Below, one piece after another: positions 1-6,375 of a stretch of 8,401 nucleotides of DNA. The position numbers and the translations under genes are program-made. The DNA is taken from NCBI GenBank assembly GCA_030834765.1, contig JAUQXG010000446.1:1-8401 (forward strand). Reading direction: 5' to 3'. Source of the DNA: Lutispora sp. (GTDB lineage: Bacteria; Bacillota; Clostridia; Lutisporales; Lutisporaceae). Position 1 is the first letter of the stretch; each line of letters opens with the position of its first letter. A model generated the notes under the pieces. It was not told the origin of the DNA and did not search any database. It saw nothing but the letters and a program-made list of their open reading frames with translations.

Positions 1-807
1 TTGATTGGGATTGCTATGGACAAAGGATACATCAAAAGTATCAACCAGAAAGTATTAGATTTTTTCCCTGATTACATAGTTAAAAGATGGGAAAAAACAA
101 TACAGAATGTTACACTTAAGAATTTGCTGACAATGACAGCACCCTATAAATTTAAGTTTGCACCCTACATAAAGTATTTCACAAGTGATGACCATGTAAA
201 ATTCACCCTTGATTTATTAGGAGGCGGGGGGCAGATAGGGGAATTTAGATATACCCCCCTCATAGGACCAGATATTTTGTCGGGCATTCTTGTAAAAGCA
301 ACTAGGCAATCTGTGTTTGATTTCGCAACAGAAAATTTATTCTCGCCACTGGGAATTACTGTTGAGAGTAATGTGATTTTTCATAGTAAAGAGGAACAAC
401 TCGCATTTAATAAAGCTAAAAATATCAGCGGCTGGGTTGCTGACGGGGCTGGAGTAAATACAGGAGGATGGGGGCTTACTCTCTCTCCTACAGATATGGC
501 AAAAATAGGTCAATTATATTTAGATGGCGGAATGTGGAATGGAAAACAAATTGTATCGGCAAGATGGATAGACGAGAGTACAAAGGAGCATAGCCGATGG
601 GAAAAACTCAATCTGTCATATGGATATTTATGGTGGGTGGAAAACGAGAATGGATATTCAGCTATGGGAGATGGAGGAAATGTGATTTATGTCAATACAA
701 AGAAAAAAATGGTAGTTTCTATTGCTTCTCTTTTTGTGCCAAAGGTCAAGGATAGAATGAAACTTATTAAAGAACATATTGAGCCAATGTTTGAAAATTA
801 TGTATAG
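1..807 (+). CDS. Beta-lactamase-fold serine hydrolase, 5'-truncated by the window edge
   Basis: C-terminal 268 codons of a protein of the beta-lactamase / penicillin-binding-protein-like serine hydrolase superfamily (class C beta-lactamase, esterase EstB type). The frame is open from base 1 and the first residues (IGIAMDKGYIKS-NQKVLDFFPD) match the part that directly follows the catalytic SxxK serine, so SxxK and any signal peptide lie off the left edge; the TTG at base 1 is not a credible start. Visible family landmarks are VTLKNLLTMTAP (residues 37-48), the second-motif tyrosine region FRYTP (82-86, with Pro where many members have Asn), FATENLFSPLGI (108-119), GGWGLTLSPTDMAKIGQLYL (155-174) and GDGGN (223-227) in the place of the KTG/HTG box. 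True beta-lactamase activity is not implied; most such genomic proteins are esterases or peptidases of unknown substrate. It converges on the tRNA-Ser/tadA unit. Confidence 0.85.
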   Translation: MIGIAMDKGYIKSINQKVLDFFPDYIVKRWEKTIQNVTLKNLLTMTAPYKFKFAPYIKYFTSDDHVKFTLDLLGGGGQIGEFRYTPLIGPDILSGILVKATRQSVFDFATENLFSPLGITVESNVIFHSKEEQLAFNKAKNISGWVADGAGVNTGGWGLTLSPTDMAKIGQLYLDGGMWNGKQIVSARWIDESTKEHSRWEKLNLSYGYLWWVENENGYSAMGDGGNVIYVNTKKKMVVSIASLFVPKVKDRMKLIKEHIEPMFENYV

Positions 808-838
808 TAATAAATGGGAAAGCCTCAGCCCCAACGGG

Positions 839-882
839 AAATAAAAATAAGCTGTCAGCTCATTTTGTTATGAACTGACAGC
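839..882 (-). terminator. Intrinsic terminator of the tadA/tRNA-Ser unit
   Basis: An inverted repeat pairs 851-858 (GCTGTCAG) with 875-882 (CTGACAGC). After one mismatch it continues with four more pairs (860-863 with 870-873) around a 6-nt loop. Read on the minus strand, the stem is followed by TTATTTTTATTT (850-839), a good U-rich tract. On the plus strand the stem is followed by CTTTCAGG, so it would be a poor terminator for the serine hydrolase gene that converges on it. Confidence 0.75.
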
Positions 883-895
883 CTTTCAGGCAAAA

Positions 896-983
896 TGGCG
901 GAGAGAGAGGGATTTGAACCCTCGAGGGCTTGCACCCTGCATGATTTCGAGTCATGGACCTTCGACCACTCGGACATCTCTCC
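896..983 (-). tRNA. tRNA-Ser, anticodon CGA
   Basis: An 88-nt class II tRNA on the minus strand. The acceptor stem pairs GGAGAGA (5' end at 983) with TCTCTCC, followed by discriminator G and a genome-encoded CCA (898-896). The anticodon stem CATGA/TCATG encloses loop CTCGAAA with anticodon CGA (949-947), which reads UCG serine codons. The long variable arm (AGGG, loop, CCCT) typical of tRNA-Ser and the T arm GAGGG-TTCAAAT-CCCTC are both present. The 5' end is only 9 nt downstream of the tadA stop codon, so the tRNA is probably at least partly processed from a tadA read-through transcript. The terminator at 839-882 follows it. Serine tRNA genes next to tadA are familiar in Bacillota. Confidence 0.97.
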
Positions 984-992
984 ATGTTTTAA

Positions 993-1439
993 TTACACTC
1001 TTTTTAATTTAAAAAAGTCTTTTAATATCTGACTGCATTCTTCTTGCATCACATATTTATGAACTTGACATTTATGGTTGAAAGTATAGTCTTCCAATAA
1101 ATTAAGCTTAGAACCTACAGTACCGCCTTTTGGATCATTTGTTCCTATATAAAGGTTTTCTATTCTTGATTGAAGTATTGCACCGCTACACATAGCACAT
1201 GGTTCTAACGTTACATACATATCACAGCCAATGAGCCGCCAACCACCTACAGCTTTGCAAGCCTGTCTTATAGCTATGACTTCCGCATGAGCTGTAGCAT
1301 CTTTTAACGCCTCTCTTAAATTATGACCTAATGCAATTACTTCTCCTGATTTAACTATTACAGCCCCTACCGGAACTTCATCCATATCAAAAGCGATTCT
1401 TGCTTGCTCTAATGCTTTGCTCATAAAATACTCATGCAT
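993..1439 (-). CDS. tadA: tRNA-specific adenosine deaminase TadA
   Basis: Cytoplasmic zinc deaminase that converts adenosine to inosine at the wobble position (A34) of tRNA-Arg(ACG), which allows decoding of CGU, CGC and CGA codons. The 148-aa product has the usual TadA length. Its cytidine-deaminase-fold zinc site is intact: H51-A-E53 supplies one zinc ligand and the proton-shuttling glutamate, and P80-C81-A-M-C84 supplies two zinc cysteines. The tail NDPKGG-VGS-LNLLED (101-117) is also typical of TadA rather than of guanine or cytosine deaminases. The ATG at 1439 has an AGAAGG Shine-Dalgarno sequence (1452-1447) about 7 nt upstream. A good promoter lies at 1498-1526 and the tRNA-Ser gene follows 9 nt after the stop. 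TadA is normally essential. Confidence 0.96.
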   Translation of the reverse strand: MHEYFMSKALEQARIAFDMDEVPVGAVIVKSGEVIALGHNLREALKDATAHAEVIAIRQACKAVGGWRLIGCDMYVTLEPCAMCSGAILQSRIENLYIGTNDPKGGTVGSKLNLLEDYTFNHKCQVHKYVMQEECSQILKDFFKLKRV

Positions 1440-1497
1440 AAAGATTTCCTTCTAAGGCGTATAAATAAGCCTAAGTCCATTGATTTTTTACTTTTTA

Positions 1498-1526
1498 ATA
1501 TTAACATCTTGCCATAGCAATGTCAA
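1498..1526 (-). promoter_or_regulatory. Probable tadA promoter (TTGACA - 17 - TAATAT)
   Basis: On the minus strand a perfect TTGACA -35 box (1526-1521) is followed by a 17-nt spacer and TAATAT (1503-1498), a 4-of-6 match to the -10 consensus. It lies about 60 nt upstream of the tadA start. A second TTGACA occurs 11 bp further upstream (1537-1532) but has no matching -10 at the right distance. Confidence 0.5.
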
Positions 1527-1564
1527 TAAGCTGTCAATTGCAGTAATACAGGGAATCACATAGC

Positions 1565-1593
1565 TTGTTTTTGTAGTAACTTTCTGATACAAT
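1565..1593 (+). promoter_or_regulatory. Possible promoter of the EamA transporter gene
   Basis: TTGTTT (1565-1570), a 17-nt spacer and TACAAT (1588-1593) give a reasonable sigma-A-type promoter about 50 nt ahead of the transporter start. It is divergent from the tadA promoter, and the two share the 206-bp intergenic region. Judged by consensus only. Confidence 0.4.
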
Positions 1594-1645
1594 TTCAATT
1601 GTGTGCATTAACATAAAAGATATTGTATATGAGGTGAGGATTACA

Positions 1646-2563
1646 ATGGATAATAAAAATTACATATTCATTGCAATAGCTGGCGTGCTTTGGGGGACTT
1701 TGGGATTATTCGGCAGTCTCCTAATGAATTCAGGGCTTAGGCCTGAGCAAGTGGCTTTTTGCAGGCTTTTTTTTGGCTCTTTGATACTTATTATATATGC
1801 ATGCATCAAAACACCTCAAATACTGAAAATCAAACGACGTGGTCTTATTTATACTATAATTTTGGGCTTCATATCACAAGCTATATTCAATATTACATAT
1901 TTCAATGCAATAAAAGAGATTGGAATCGCTGCAGCTGCAGTTCTTTTATATACAGCACCTATTTTTCTTGCCATTTTCTCAAAAATATTCTATAACGAGC
2001 TTATAGAAGGAAAAAAAATCGTTTCTCTCTTACTCTGCTTTGCAGGCAGCTTCATTGCTGCTACAGGGGACAATCTTGATGTGAAAATCCTCAATATCCC
2101 CGGAATATTATTAGGTATTGCAGCTGCTGTTGCCTATGCACTAATGCCTATTTTTAGCAAAATGGCTTTGAAAAGTGTCAATGCCATGACCCTTACTATA
2201 TATAGTTTTATCTTTGGTTTTATATTTATGATTCCCTTGGCAAAACCATGGGAGATTATAGTATACGCATCAGATATAAAGATTTTGCTCTTCATGATTG
2301 GTCTTGGATTAATACCTTCCGCCCTTTCCTATCTTTGCTATATGAGCGGCATAGTAAAAGGTGTAGAATTATCTCGTGCTGGAGTCATTAGCTCTGTGGA
2401 GCTGGTGGTGTCGGTTGCAATCGCATGGCTTGCAATGGGTGAAGATTTCTCTCTTGCCAAGTTTTCTGGAATATTACTTATGCTTGTCTCCATCGTTATT
2501 GCCAGCGGAAATACTTTGCTCAATAAAGAAGTCCCAAAGACATCAGTAGAAAAAACATCTTAG
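1646..2563 (+). CDS. EamA/DMT-family transporter (10-TM drug/metabolite exporter)
   Basis: A 305-aa polytopic membrane protein of the drug/metabolite transporter superfamily. Such proteins usually export amino acids, metabolites or drugs across the cytoplasmic membrane. It has two EamA repeats of about five hydrophobic helices each (roughly residues 5-135 and 150-290). The first opens with the characteristic IAGVLWGTLGLFG and contains YFNAIKEIGIAAAAVLLYTAP; the second contains ALSYLCYMSGIVKGVELSRAG and the closing SSVELVVSVAIAWLAMGE, which corresponds to the conserved P/E-rich end of EamA domains. The ATG at 1646 was chosen because GAGGTGAGG (1631-1639) sits 6 nt before it; the upstream in-frame GTG at 1601 would add 15 hydrophilic residues without a Shine-Dalgarno sequence. 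It is monocistronic. The substrate cannot be inferred. Confidence 0.9.
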   Translation: MDNKNYIFIAIAGVLWGTLGLFGSLLMNSGLRPEQVAFCRLFFGSLILIIYACIKTPQILKIKRRGLIYTIILGFISQAIFNITYFNAIKEIGIAAAAVLLYTAPIFLAIFSKIFYNELIEGKKIVSLLLCFAGSFIAATGDNLDVKILNIPGILLGIAAAVAYALMPIFSKMALKSVNAMTLTIYSFIFGFIFMIPLAKPWEIIVYASDIKILLFMIGLGLIPSALSYLCYMSGIVKGVELSRAGVISSVELVVSVAIAWLAMGEDFSLAKFSGILLMLVSIVIASGNTLLNKEVPKTSVEKTS

Positions 2564-2596
2564 CATTACATTTGCCTATATAAATAGATGCCAATT

Positions 2597-2625
2597 AAAA
2601 AACGTCGCAAATCATTACGACGTTT
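2597..2625 (-). terminator. Intrinsic terminator ending the minus-strand operon
   Basis: An 8-bp perfect stem, AAACGTCG (2600-2607) with CGACGTTT (2618-2625), encloses a 10-nt loop. In the minus direction the stem runs into TTTTTTAATT (six or more U), a good intrinsic terminator about 35 nt after the stop of the 49-aa gene. In the plus direction it is followed by ATATTC, so it could also weakly end the EamA transporter transcript, which converges on it. Confidence 0.7.
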
Positions 2626-2659
2626 ATATTCAAATATAGATTGTTAAAGTAAATGTTGA

Positions 2660-2809
2660 TTAGTGTGCTGCTCCACTTTTATCCTTTGTATAAGCTACTA
2701 ATATTACATCATTTCCTGCTACAGTTGATAATTCTTCTTCATATTTTGAAAGTTGATTTAAGAAAACTTCTTTATTTTTCACATCAGCTAGATGATAATT
2801 CATGTCCAT
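2660..2809 (-). CDS. Small hypothetical protein (49 aa)
   Basis: A 49-codon gene with an outstanding ribosome binding site: AAAGGAGGAG directly before the ATG at 2809, 6 nt from AGGAGG. In-frame sequence continues upstream to 2848, but the start with the strong site is far more likely. The product is soluble and mildly acidic (8 Asp/Glu against 5 Lys), with a likely helix around residues 12-30 (NKEVFLNQLSKYEEELSTV) followed by a hydrophobic strand DVILVAYTKDK (34-44). No signal peptide, membrane segment or cysteine is present. I recognise no family. It is the last gene before the terminator at 2597-2625 and lies on the same strand as the aminotransferase/U32/ABC cluster, so it may be the last cistron of that operon or have its own promoter. 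Confidence 0.7.
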   Translation of the reverse strand: MDMNYHLADVKNKEVFLNQLSKYEEELSTVAGNDVILVAYTKDKSGAAH

Positions 2810-2822
2810 ATAACTCCTCCTT

Positions 2823-2954
2823 TTACAATATAGTATTATGATGCTCATTTTTCTTATGTATATGATAGTAAAAATTGGAGTATGGGATGTAGATTATCTG
2901 ATCTTTTGGATAATTAAATTCTCTTGCAATCATTGCATGATGCTTTTCAAACAT
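2823..2954 (-). CDS. Possible 43-codon ORF or gene remnant upstream of the 49-aa gene
   Basis: An open frame from ATG at 2954 to TAA at 2823, ending 13 nt before the start of the 49-aa gene so that its stop abuts that gene's Shine-Dalgarno sequence. The product contains MIAREFNYPKDQIIYIPYS (residues 8-26) and a His/Asn-rich tail (HIHKKNEHHN), a mixed composition that reads like protein rather than random AT-rich sequence. The frame is open further upstream, to a stop about 45 nt before the ATG, but no Shine-Dalgarno sequence precedes the ATG, so it may be a remnant, a poorly translated leader or chance. Family not recognised. The gap between the aminotransferase stop and this ORF (2955-3024) shows no clear terminator or promoter. 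Confidence 0.3.
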   Translation of the reverse strand: MFEKHHAMIAREFNYPKDQIIYIPYSNFYYHIHKKNEHHNTIL

Positions 2955-3024
2955 GAGATTAAAGTTTTTATTAAATATCACACTGCTATATATATTGATT
3001 ATGGAGTTTTAAAATCTATTTTTA

Positions 3025-4308
3025 TTAGCTATTTGTTTCAATATTTTCAAAGGTTTTTTTGAGATTTTCTATCATAGCATCTATATCTTCTTTTGTAATG
3101 ACTAGCGGAGGCTGAAAAGCTATAACGTCTCTGTTCAGACCATTCTTTCCTATCAGGAAGCCTCTTTCTTTCATTTCTTCCAAAATCATATCTGTAATCT
3201 CTCCGGAGGTTTTGATAGTATCCTGCACTTGAATTTGCATTCCCAACATTAATCCGCAGCCTCTGATTTCTTGTATAAATGGAGAGGATATCTGCTGAAG
3301 ACTATCCTTGAGATATTCACCCAAATCCTTTGCTCTAGCTACTAGGTTATTTTTTTCAATATAGCTAAGTACACTTAAAGCAGTTTGCGCAGCTACAGGA
3401 TTGCCTCCAAATGTAGAAGCGGAAGGTCTGTTAAAGGCTTGGGCAATCTCGTCTGTAGTGGAGAAGGTGGATATTGGAATTCCATTGCCTAATGCTTTTG
3501 CAGTTACCATTATATCAGGCACTACGTCATAATTCTCAATAGCAAACATTTTACCTGTCCTGCCATAGCCTGTTTGAACTTCGTCTACTATGAGCAGCAC
3601 ATTATGTTTTTCAAGCAGTGCTTTTACTTTCTTTACATAGTCATGAGGATACATGATTATGCCGCCATTGCCTTGTATAGGCTCCATCATCATCGCGCAA
3701 ATATCTTGTCCATGGTTATAGAGTACATCCTCTAGCTCTTGTAGGGATTTAGCCATAGCTTCTTCATAGCTGCTGTCTGGAAAAAACGGTCTGTCTATAA
3801 AATATATGTTATCCTTTATGAGGTTATCGTCCAATCTCCACATAGGAATTCCTGTTACACTTAGTGTTAAATGTGTTCTGCCGTGCAAGCCACCCTTTAA
3901 TGCAATAAACCCTGGCTTTTTGGTATAAAGCCTGGCTAGGGCCATAGCTCCTTCATTTGCTTCTGAGCCTGTTACACAAAAGAAGGTTCTCCGGATATTT
4001 CCGGGAAATAAATTTGCCAATCTCTCTGCCAGCTCTACCATTGGTTGTGTAAGATATAAGGTAGTAGTATGCTGTATTTTATTCAGTTGTTCCAGGGTAT
4101 CTTGGAGTATTTCAGGATTTGAATGTCCGCAGTTCAGAACAGAGACACCTGCAAAGAAATCCACATATCTCTTGTTGTTATGGTCAAAAACATACTGCAT
4201 GGAACCCTTTACTATTTGTGGCGGCTCTTTGTAAAATGCGGAAGTAGCAGGGAAAAAGTACTGCTGTCTTTTTCTTAAAATATCTTCTGGACCAATATAA
4301 TTCATCAT
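3025..4308 (-). CDS. Class III (AGXT2/GABA-type) PLP-dependent aminotransferase
   Basis: A 427-aa fold-type I aminotransferase of class III (omega-amino acid, ornithine, GABA and alanine-glyoxylate 2 group), cytoplasmic. Key positions are present: GSEAN (114-118) for PLP phosphate binding, G-L-H-G-R (140-144) with the cofactor-stacking aromatic position replaced by Leu141, MMEP (207-210), DEVQTGYGRTG (242-252) with D242 for the pyridine nitrogen, Schiff-base K271 in VTAKALGNGIP, and TFGGNP (299-304). Length is normal and complete. The best family match by eye is the AGXT2/beta-alanine-pyruvate type, whose substrates include beta-amino acids, but this does not fix the substrate. It starts 8 nt after the U32 stop. 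AGAAGGTG precedes two adjacent ATGs; the second (4305) has the better spacing (7 against 4 nt). Likely co-transcribed with the U32 and ABC genes, which suggests catabolism of an imported amine. Confidence 0.9.
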   Translation of the reverse strand: MMNYIGPEDILRKRQQYFFPATSAFYKEPPQIVKGSMQYVFDHNNKRYVDFFAGVSVLNCGHSNPEILQDTLEQLNKIQHTTTLYLTQPMVELAERLANLFPGNIRRTFFCVTGSEANEGAMALARLYTKKPGFIALKGGLHGRTHLTLSVTGIPMWRLDDNLIKDNIYFIDRPFFPDSSYEEAMAKSLQELEDVLYNHGQDICAMMMEPIQGNGGIIMYPHDYVKKVKALLEKHNVLLIVDEVQTGYGRTGKMFAIENYDVVPDIMVTAKALGNGIPISTFSTTDEIAQAFNRPSASTFGGNPVAAQTALSVLSYIEKNNLVARAKDLGEYLKDSLQQISSPFIQEIRGCGLMLGMQIQVQDTIKTSGEITDMILEEMKERGFLIGKNGLNRDVIAFQPPLVITKEDIDAMIENLKKTFENIETNS

Positions 4309-4316
4309 AACACCTT

Positions 4317-6254
4317 CTAATCTAAATTAAATTTATATGACAGCGCACCTAAGGTAAAGCCCCCTCTGTAGGATTTCATCCCTTGGTACAATTTGCTGCA
4401 GCTTGATTTGTCTGCAACGGCCTCTTGATAAACTTCTATAATGCATCTCAGCTCTTCAAGGCTGTAAGTCTGCCCTTCAATACGAAGACTTATAGGCTTA
4501 TCCATGCTTAAGTGCTCTAAAATTGGCAATAAGCACAGCTCTTTTGCGGTGAAAAGGTGGTTTTTATTGTTTTGGTCTATATACACAGGGTTTTCGCCTT
4601 TTTCATGAAGCATTACCAGCACATTGTTATCTACATACTTATTATCTGCTGTTTCAGCAGGCTGTAATGCATTTACATTATCATACAAATTATGATCTAA
4701 ATACATTACCCTTATAGGTCCATGAACAATAATCTCTACAGACTCTTTCGCTGCGGTCAGAAACTTGGCAAGCTCGTTTATCTTTGCTTCTATAGATGCA
4801 GTAAACTGCTCGACACCAATGCTTTTATAGAACGCTACAGCTTTGTTGTTGTATATATTTAAGTTATAATCTGTAATAAGCTTGTATTTATGTCCGTACT
4901 TTTTGACAGCGCCAAGATTAGTTGCCAAAATACCATCGAAAAAATGTCCATGCTTATTTAAATAATGATCCATTATATCAAATTGCAGCTCATCCATCAT
5001 TTGAGGCAAAGCAAGATAAATCTCCGTATTCCCCTTGATGCTGACTAAATGGTTTAGCTGCTCTAAGTTCATGAAGCGATCTGGCAGCAATACATCACTG
5101 GTCAAATAGATACGATCTACATTCATCTCTATACAAAGCTTTGCTTGCTGATAATTATTAACCTTAACAGATAGTTTTTGCCTTGAATTTGTTTTTTCAC
5201 CAAAGCCGCTTAATTCAGTACATGCTATGTTTAACACTTCTTCTGTGATTTCAGGCTCCTCTGAAGGAACAGAAAAAACCTTTCCTGTGGAATAAAACTT
5301 TCCTGTACCTTCGTAGCGAGTATTTATAAAGTCTAAACCCGGCTTTCCAAAGGAATAAGCAGTAGTAAAATCTCTTTTTCGATCCTCAAACAACTTAAGT
5401 GCATGCTTCTTTCGGTCAAAGCTTAGCGGATCTTCTATATATCTATCTATGGCTTCCCCATAAAGATTCACTAAATCAACAATAAAGTCTGTTTCTCTCA
5501 TGCGCCCTTCTATTTTAAAGGAGGTAACACAGGACTCAATCAGCTCTGGTATATGCTCATACATGCACATATCCTTCGCTGCAAGAGGGTATGCTTCTGA
5601 ATACAAATATCCATCCTTTTTAATCTTATATGCCCATCTGCATGGCTTGAAGCATCTTCCTCGATTGGAGCTATTGCCCCAAAGCAAGCTGCTGTAATAG
5701 CAGTTAGCACCATTTACGGTACACATATCTCCATGAATGAAATACTCTGTCTCTATTCCTGTAAGGTTTTGCAGATTCTTTGCAGCCTTCAAATCCATTT
5801 CTCTGGATAAAACTACTCTGGATACACCTTTTTCTTTTAGTGCCATTGCGGTTTCTATATTATGCACATTCATCATAACGGATGCATGGATTTCAAAATG
5901 CCTCAGCTTCTGCTCCTGACATAGCTGAACAATACTCAAATCTTGAATGATTATGCCGTCTACTTTTATATGATTCAAGAATTGCAGATAATCTATTGCT
6001 TCCGCAATTTCATATTCATTCATCATGTTGTTAACTGTTACATAGACCTTCTTGTCAACCTCATGAGCCATCACAACTGCTTCTGCAACTTCTTCGTCAG
6101 ATAAATTAAAGCCCTTGCGAATCATCCTCATATTTAAGGATTTGCCCCCAAGGTATATGGCATCACAATTTGCACCTACCAAGCTTCTGAAAGTTTCCAT
6201 GGTGCCAGCAGGGGCTAAAAGCTCAATCTTTTTATCATTAAAAAATCTTGTCAT
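4317..6254 (-). CDS. U32-family protein, long two-domain form
   Basis: A 645-aa cytoplasmic protein of the peptidase U32 family. The family name comes from collagenase-like PrtC, but characterised members (RlhA, TrhP, UbiU/UbiV) act in RNA or ubiquinone hydroxylation, and UbiU/UbiV bind Fe-S. The N-terminal TIM-barrel-like U32 domain (about residues 10-330) shows ELLAPAG (11-17), HGDMC...NC (174-185), NRGRCFKPCRW (197-207) and FKIEGRMR (246-253); C178, C185, C201 and C205 form the four-cysteine set expected to hold a cluster. A second U32-like half (about 360-540, with IIVHGPIR near 511) lacks a matching cysteine set. ATG at 6254 was chosen: residues 1-8 lead straight into the family start, and the upstream in-frame ATG (6266) and TTG (6275) lie inside the duplicated leader. 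Its role next to a transporter and aminotransferase is unknown. Confidence 0.88.
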   Translation of the reverse strand: MTRFFNDKKIELLAPAGTMETFRSLVGANCDAIYLGGKSLNMRMIRKGFNLSDEEVAEAVVMAHEVDKKVYVTVNNMMNEYEIAEAIDYLQFLNHIKVDGIIIQDLSIVQLCQEQKLRHFEIHASVMMNVHNIETAMALKEKGVSRVVLSREMDLKAAKNLQNLTGIETEYFIHGDMCTVNGANCYYSSLLWGNSSNRGRCFKPCRWAYKIKKDGYLYSEAYPLAAKDMCMYEHIPELIESCVTSFKIEGRMRETDFIVDLVNLYGEAIDRYIEDPLSFDRKKHALKLFEDRKRDFTTAYSFGKPGLDFINTRYEGTGKFYSTGKVFSVPSEEPEITEEVLNIACTELSGFGEKTNSRQKLSVKVNNYQQAKLCIEMNVDRIYLTSDVLLPDRFMNLEQLNHLVSIKGNTEIYLALPQMMDELQFDIMDHYLNKHGHFFDGILATNLGAVKKYGHKYKLITDYNLNIYNNKAVAFYKSIGVEQFTASIEAKINELAKFLTAAKESVEIIVHGPIRVMYLDHNLYDNVNALQPAETADNKYVDNNVLVMLHEKGENPVYIDQNNKNHLFTAKELCLLPILEHLSMDKPISLRIEGQTYSLEELRCIIEVYQEAVADKSSCSKLYQGMKSYRGGFTLGALSYKFNLD

Positions 6255-6375
6255 ACTTATGTCCATGCAAAACAAACTTCCCTTGTTTTAGTTCCACAAA
6301 ATGAGATGAACGATCTAGCATGGACCCGTCACCTCCTTTACTTTTTTAGTAATTTCCTTCCGACTTCCTCTTTAT
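6251..6375 (-). repeat. Direct repeat copy A: duplicated leader before the U32 gene
   Basis: Fills the gap between the permease stop and the U32 start. It aligns with copy B (7116-7229) over its whole length. Long exact blocks include the 18 bases around the ATG (6251-6268), the 20 bases of the Shine-Dalgarno tail and first stem arm (6314-6333), and TTTTTTAGTAATTTC (6342-6356). Differences are scattered substitutions, a roughly 15-nt extra hairpin in copy A, and a short gap near 6367. Its distal end (6358-6375) matches the last codons of the ATPase gene as found in copy B, but here they are non-coding and out of frame, so it looks like a scar of the duplication. Confidence 0.9.
6252..6339 (-). 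promoter_or_regulatory. Structured leader with hairpin-separated ribosome binding site (U32 copy)
   Basis: In minus-strand order: a near-perfect anti-16S match AAAGGAGGTGA (6339-6329), CGG, stem arm GTCCATGC (6325-6318), a 49-nt interior, arm GCATGGAC (6268-6261), ATAAGT, then the U32 ATG (6254). The interior holds a hairpin TTCAT/GTG-G-AA (6310-6306 with 6297-6292, 8-nt loop) and a 7-bp hairpin AAAACAA/TTGTTTT (6289-6283 with 6275-6269) stacked on the outer stem, so a three-way junction is possible. Linear spacing from the Shine-Dalgarno sequence to ATG is 74 nt; with the stem folded it is about 9-12 nt. A 27-codon leader ORF starts at 6321 and overlaps the U32 start by 17 nt. The alternative start at 6266 has GGGAAG 10 nt upstream. 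Confidence 0.6.

Noticed and set aside
851..882. Terminator for the plus-strand serine hydrolase
   Set aside because: The stem is good but is followed on the plus strand by CTTTCAGG instead of a U tract; the U-rich side is on the minus strand.
1457..1472. Short imperfect hairpin (AGGC...GCCT) near the tadA ribosome binding site
   Set aside because: Only four consecutive pairs with a 10-nt AT loop; too weak to claim as regulatory.
1601..1645. GTG start extending the EamA transporter by 15 residues
   Set aside because: No ribosome binding site at GTG, while GAGGTGAGG sits 6 nt before the ATG at 1646, where the membrane protein naturally begins.
2653..2841. Plus-strand open frame of 62 codons
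   Set aside because: Antisense of the 49-aa gene, which has a very strong ribosome binding site; Leu/Ile/His-rich shadow.
2838..3062. Plus-strand open frame of 74 codons, rich in hydrophobic residues, in the gap after the aminotransferase
   Set aside because: No Shine-Dalgarno sequence, low-complexity AT-driven composition, overlaps the aminotransferase end and runs opposite to the strongly signalled small genes.
5500..5919. Plus-strand frames of 60-65 codons inside the U32 gene
   Set aside because: Shadows of a clearly conserved minus-strand coding region, without ribosome binding sites.
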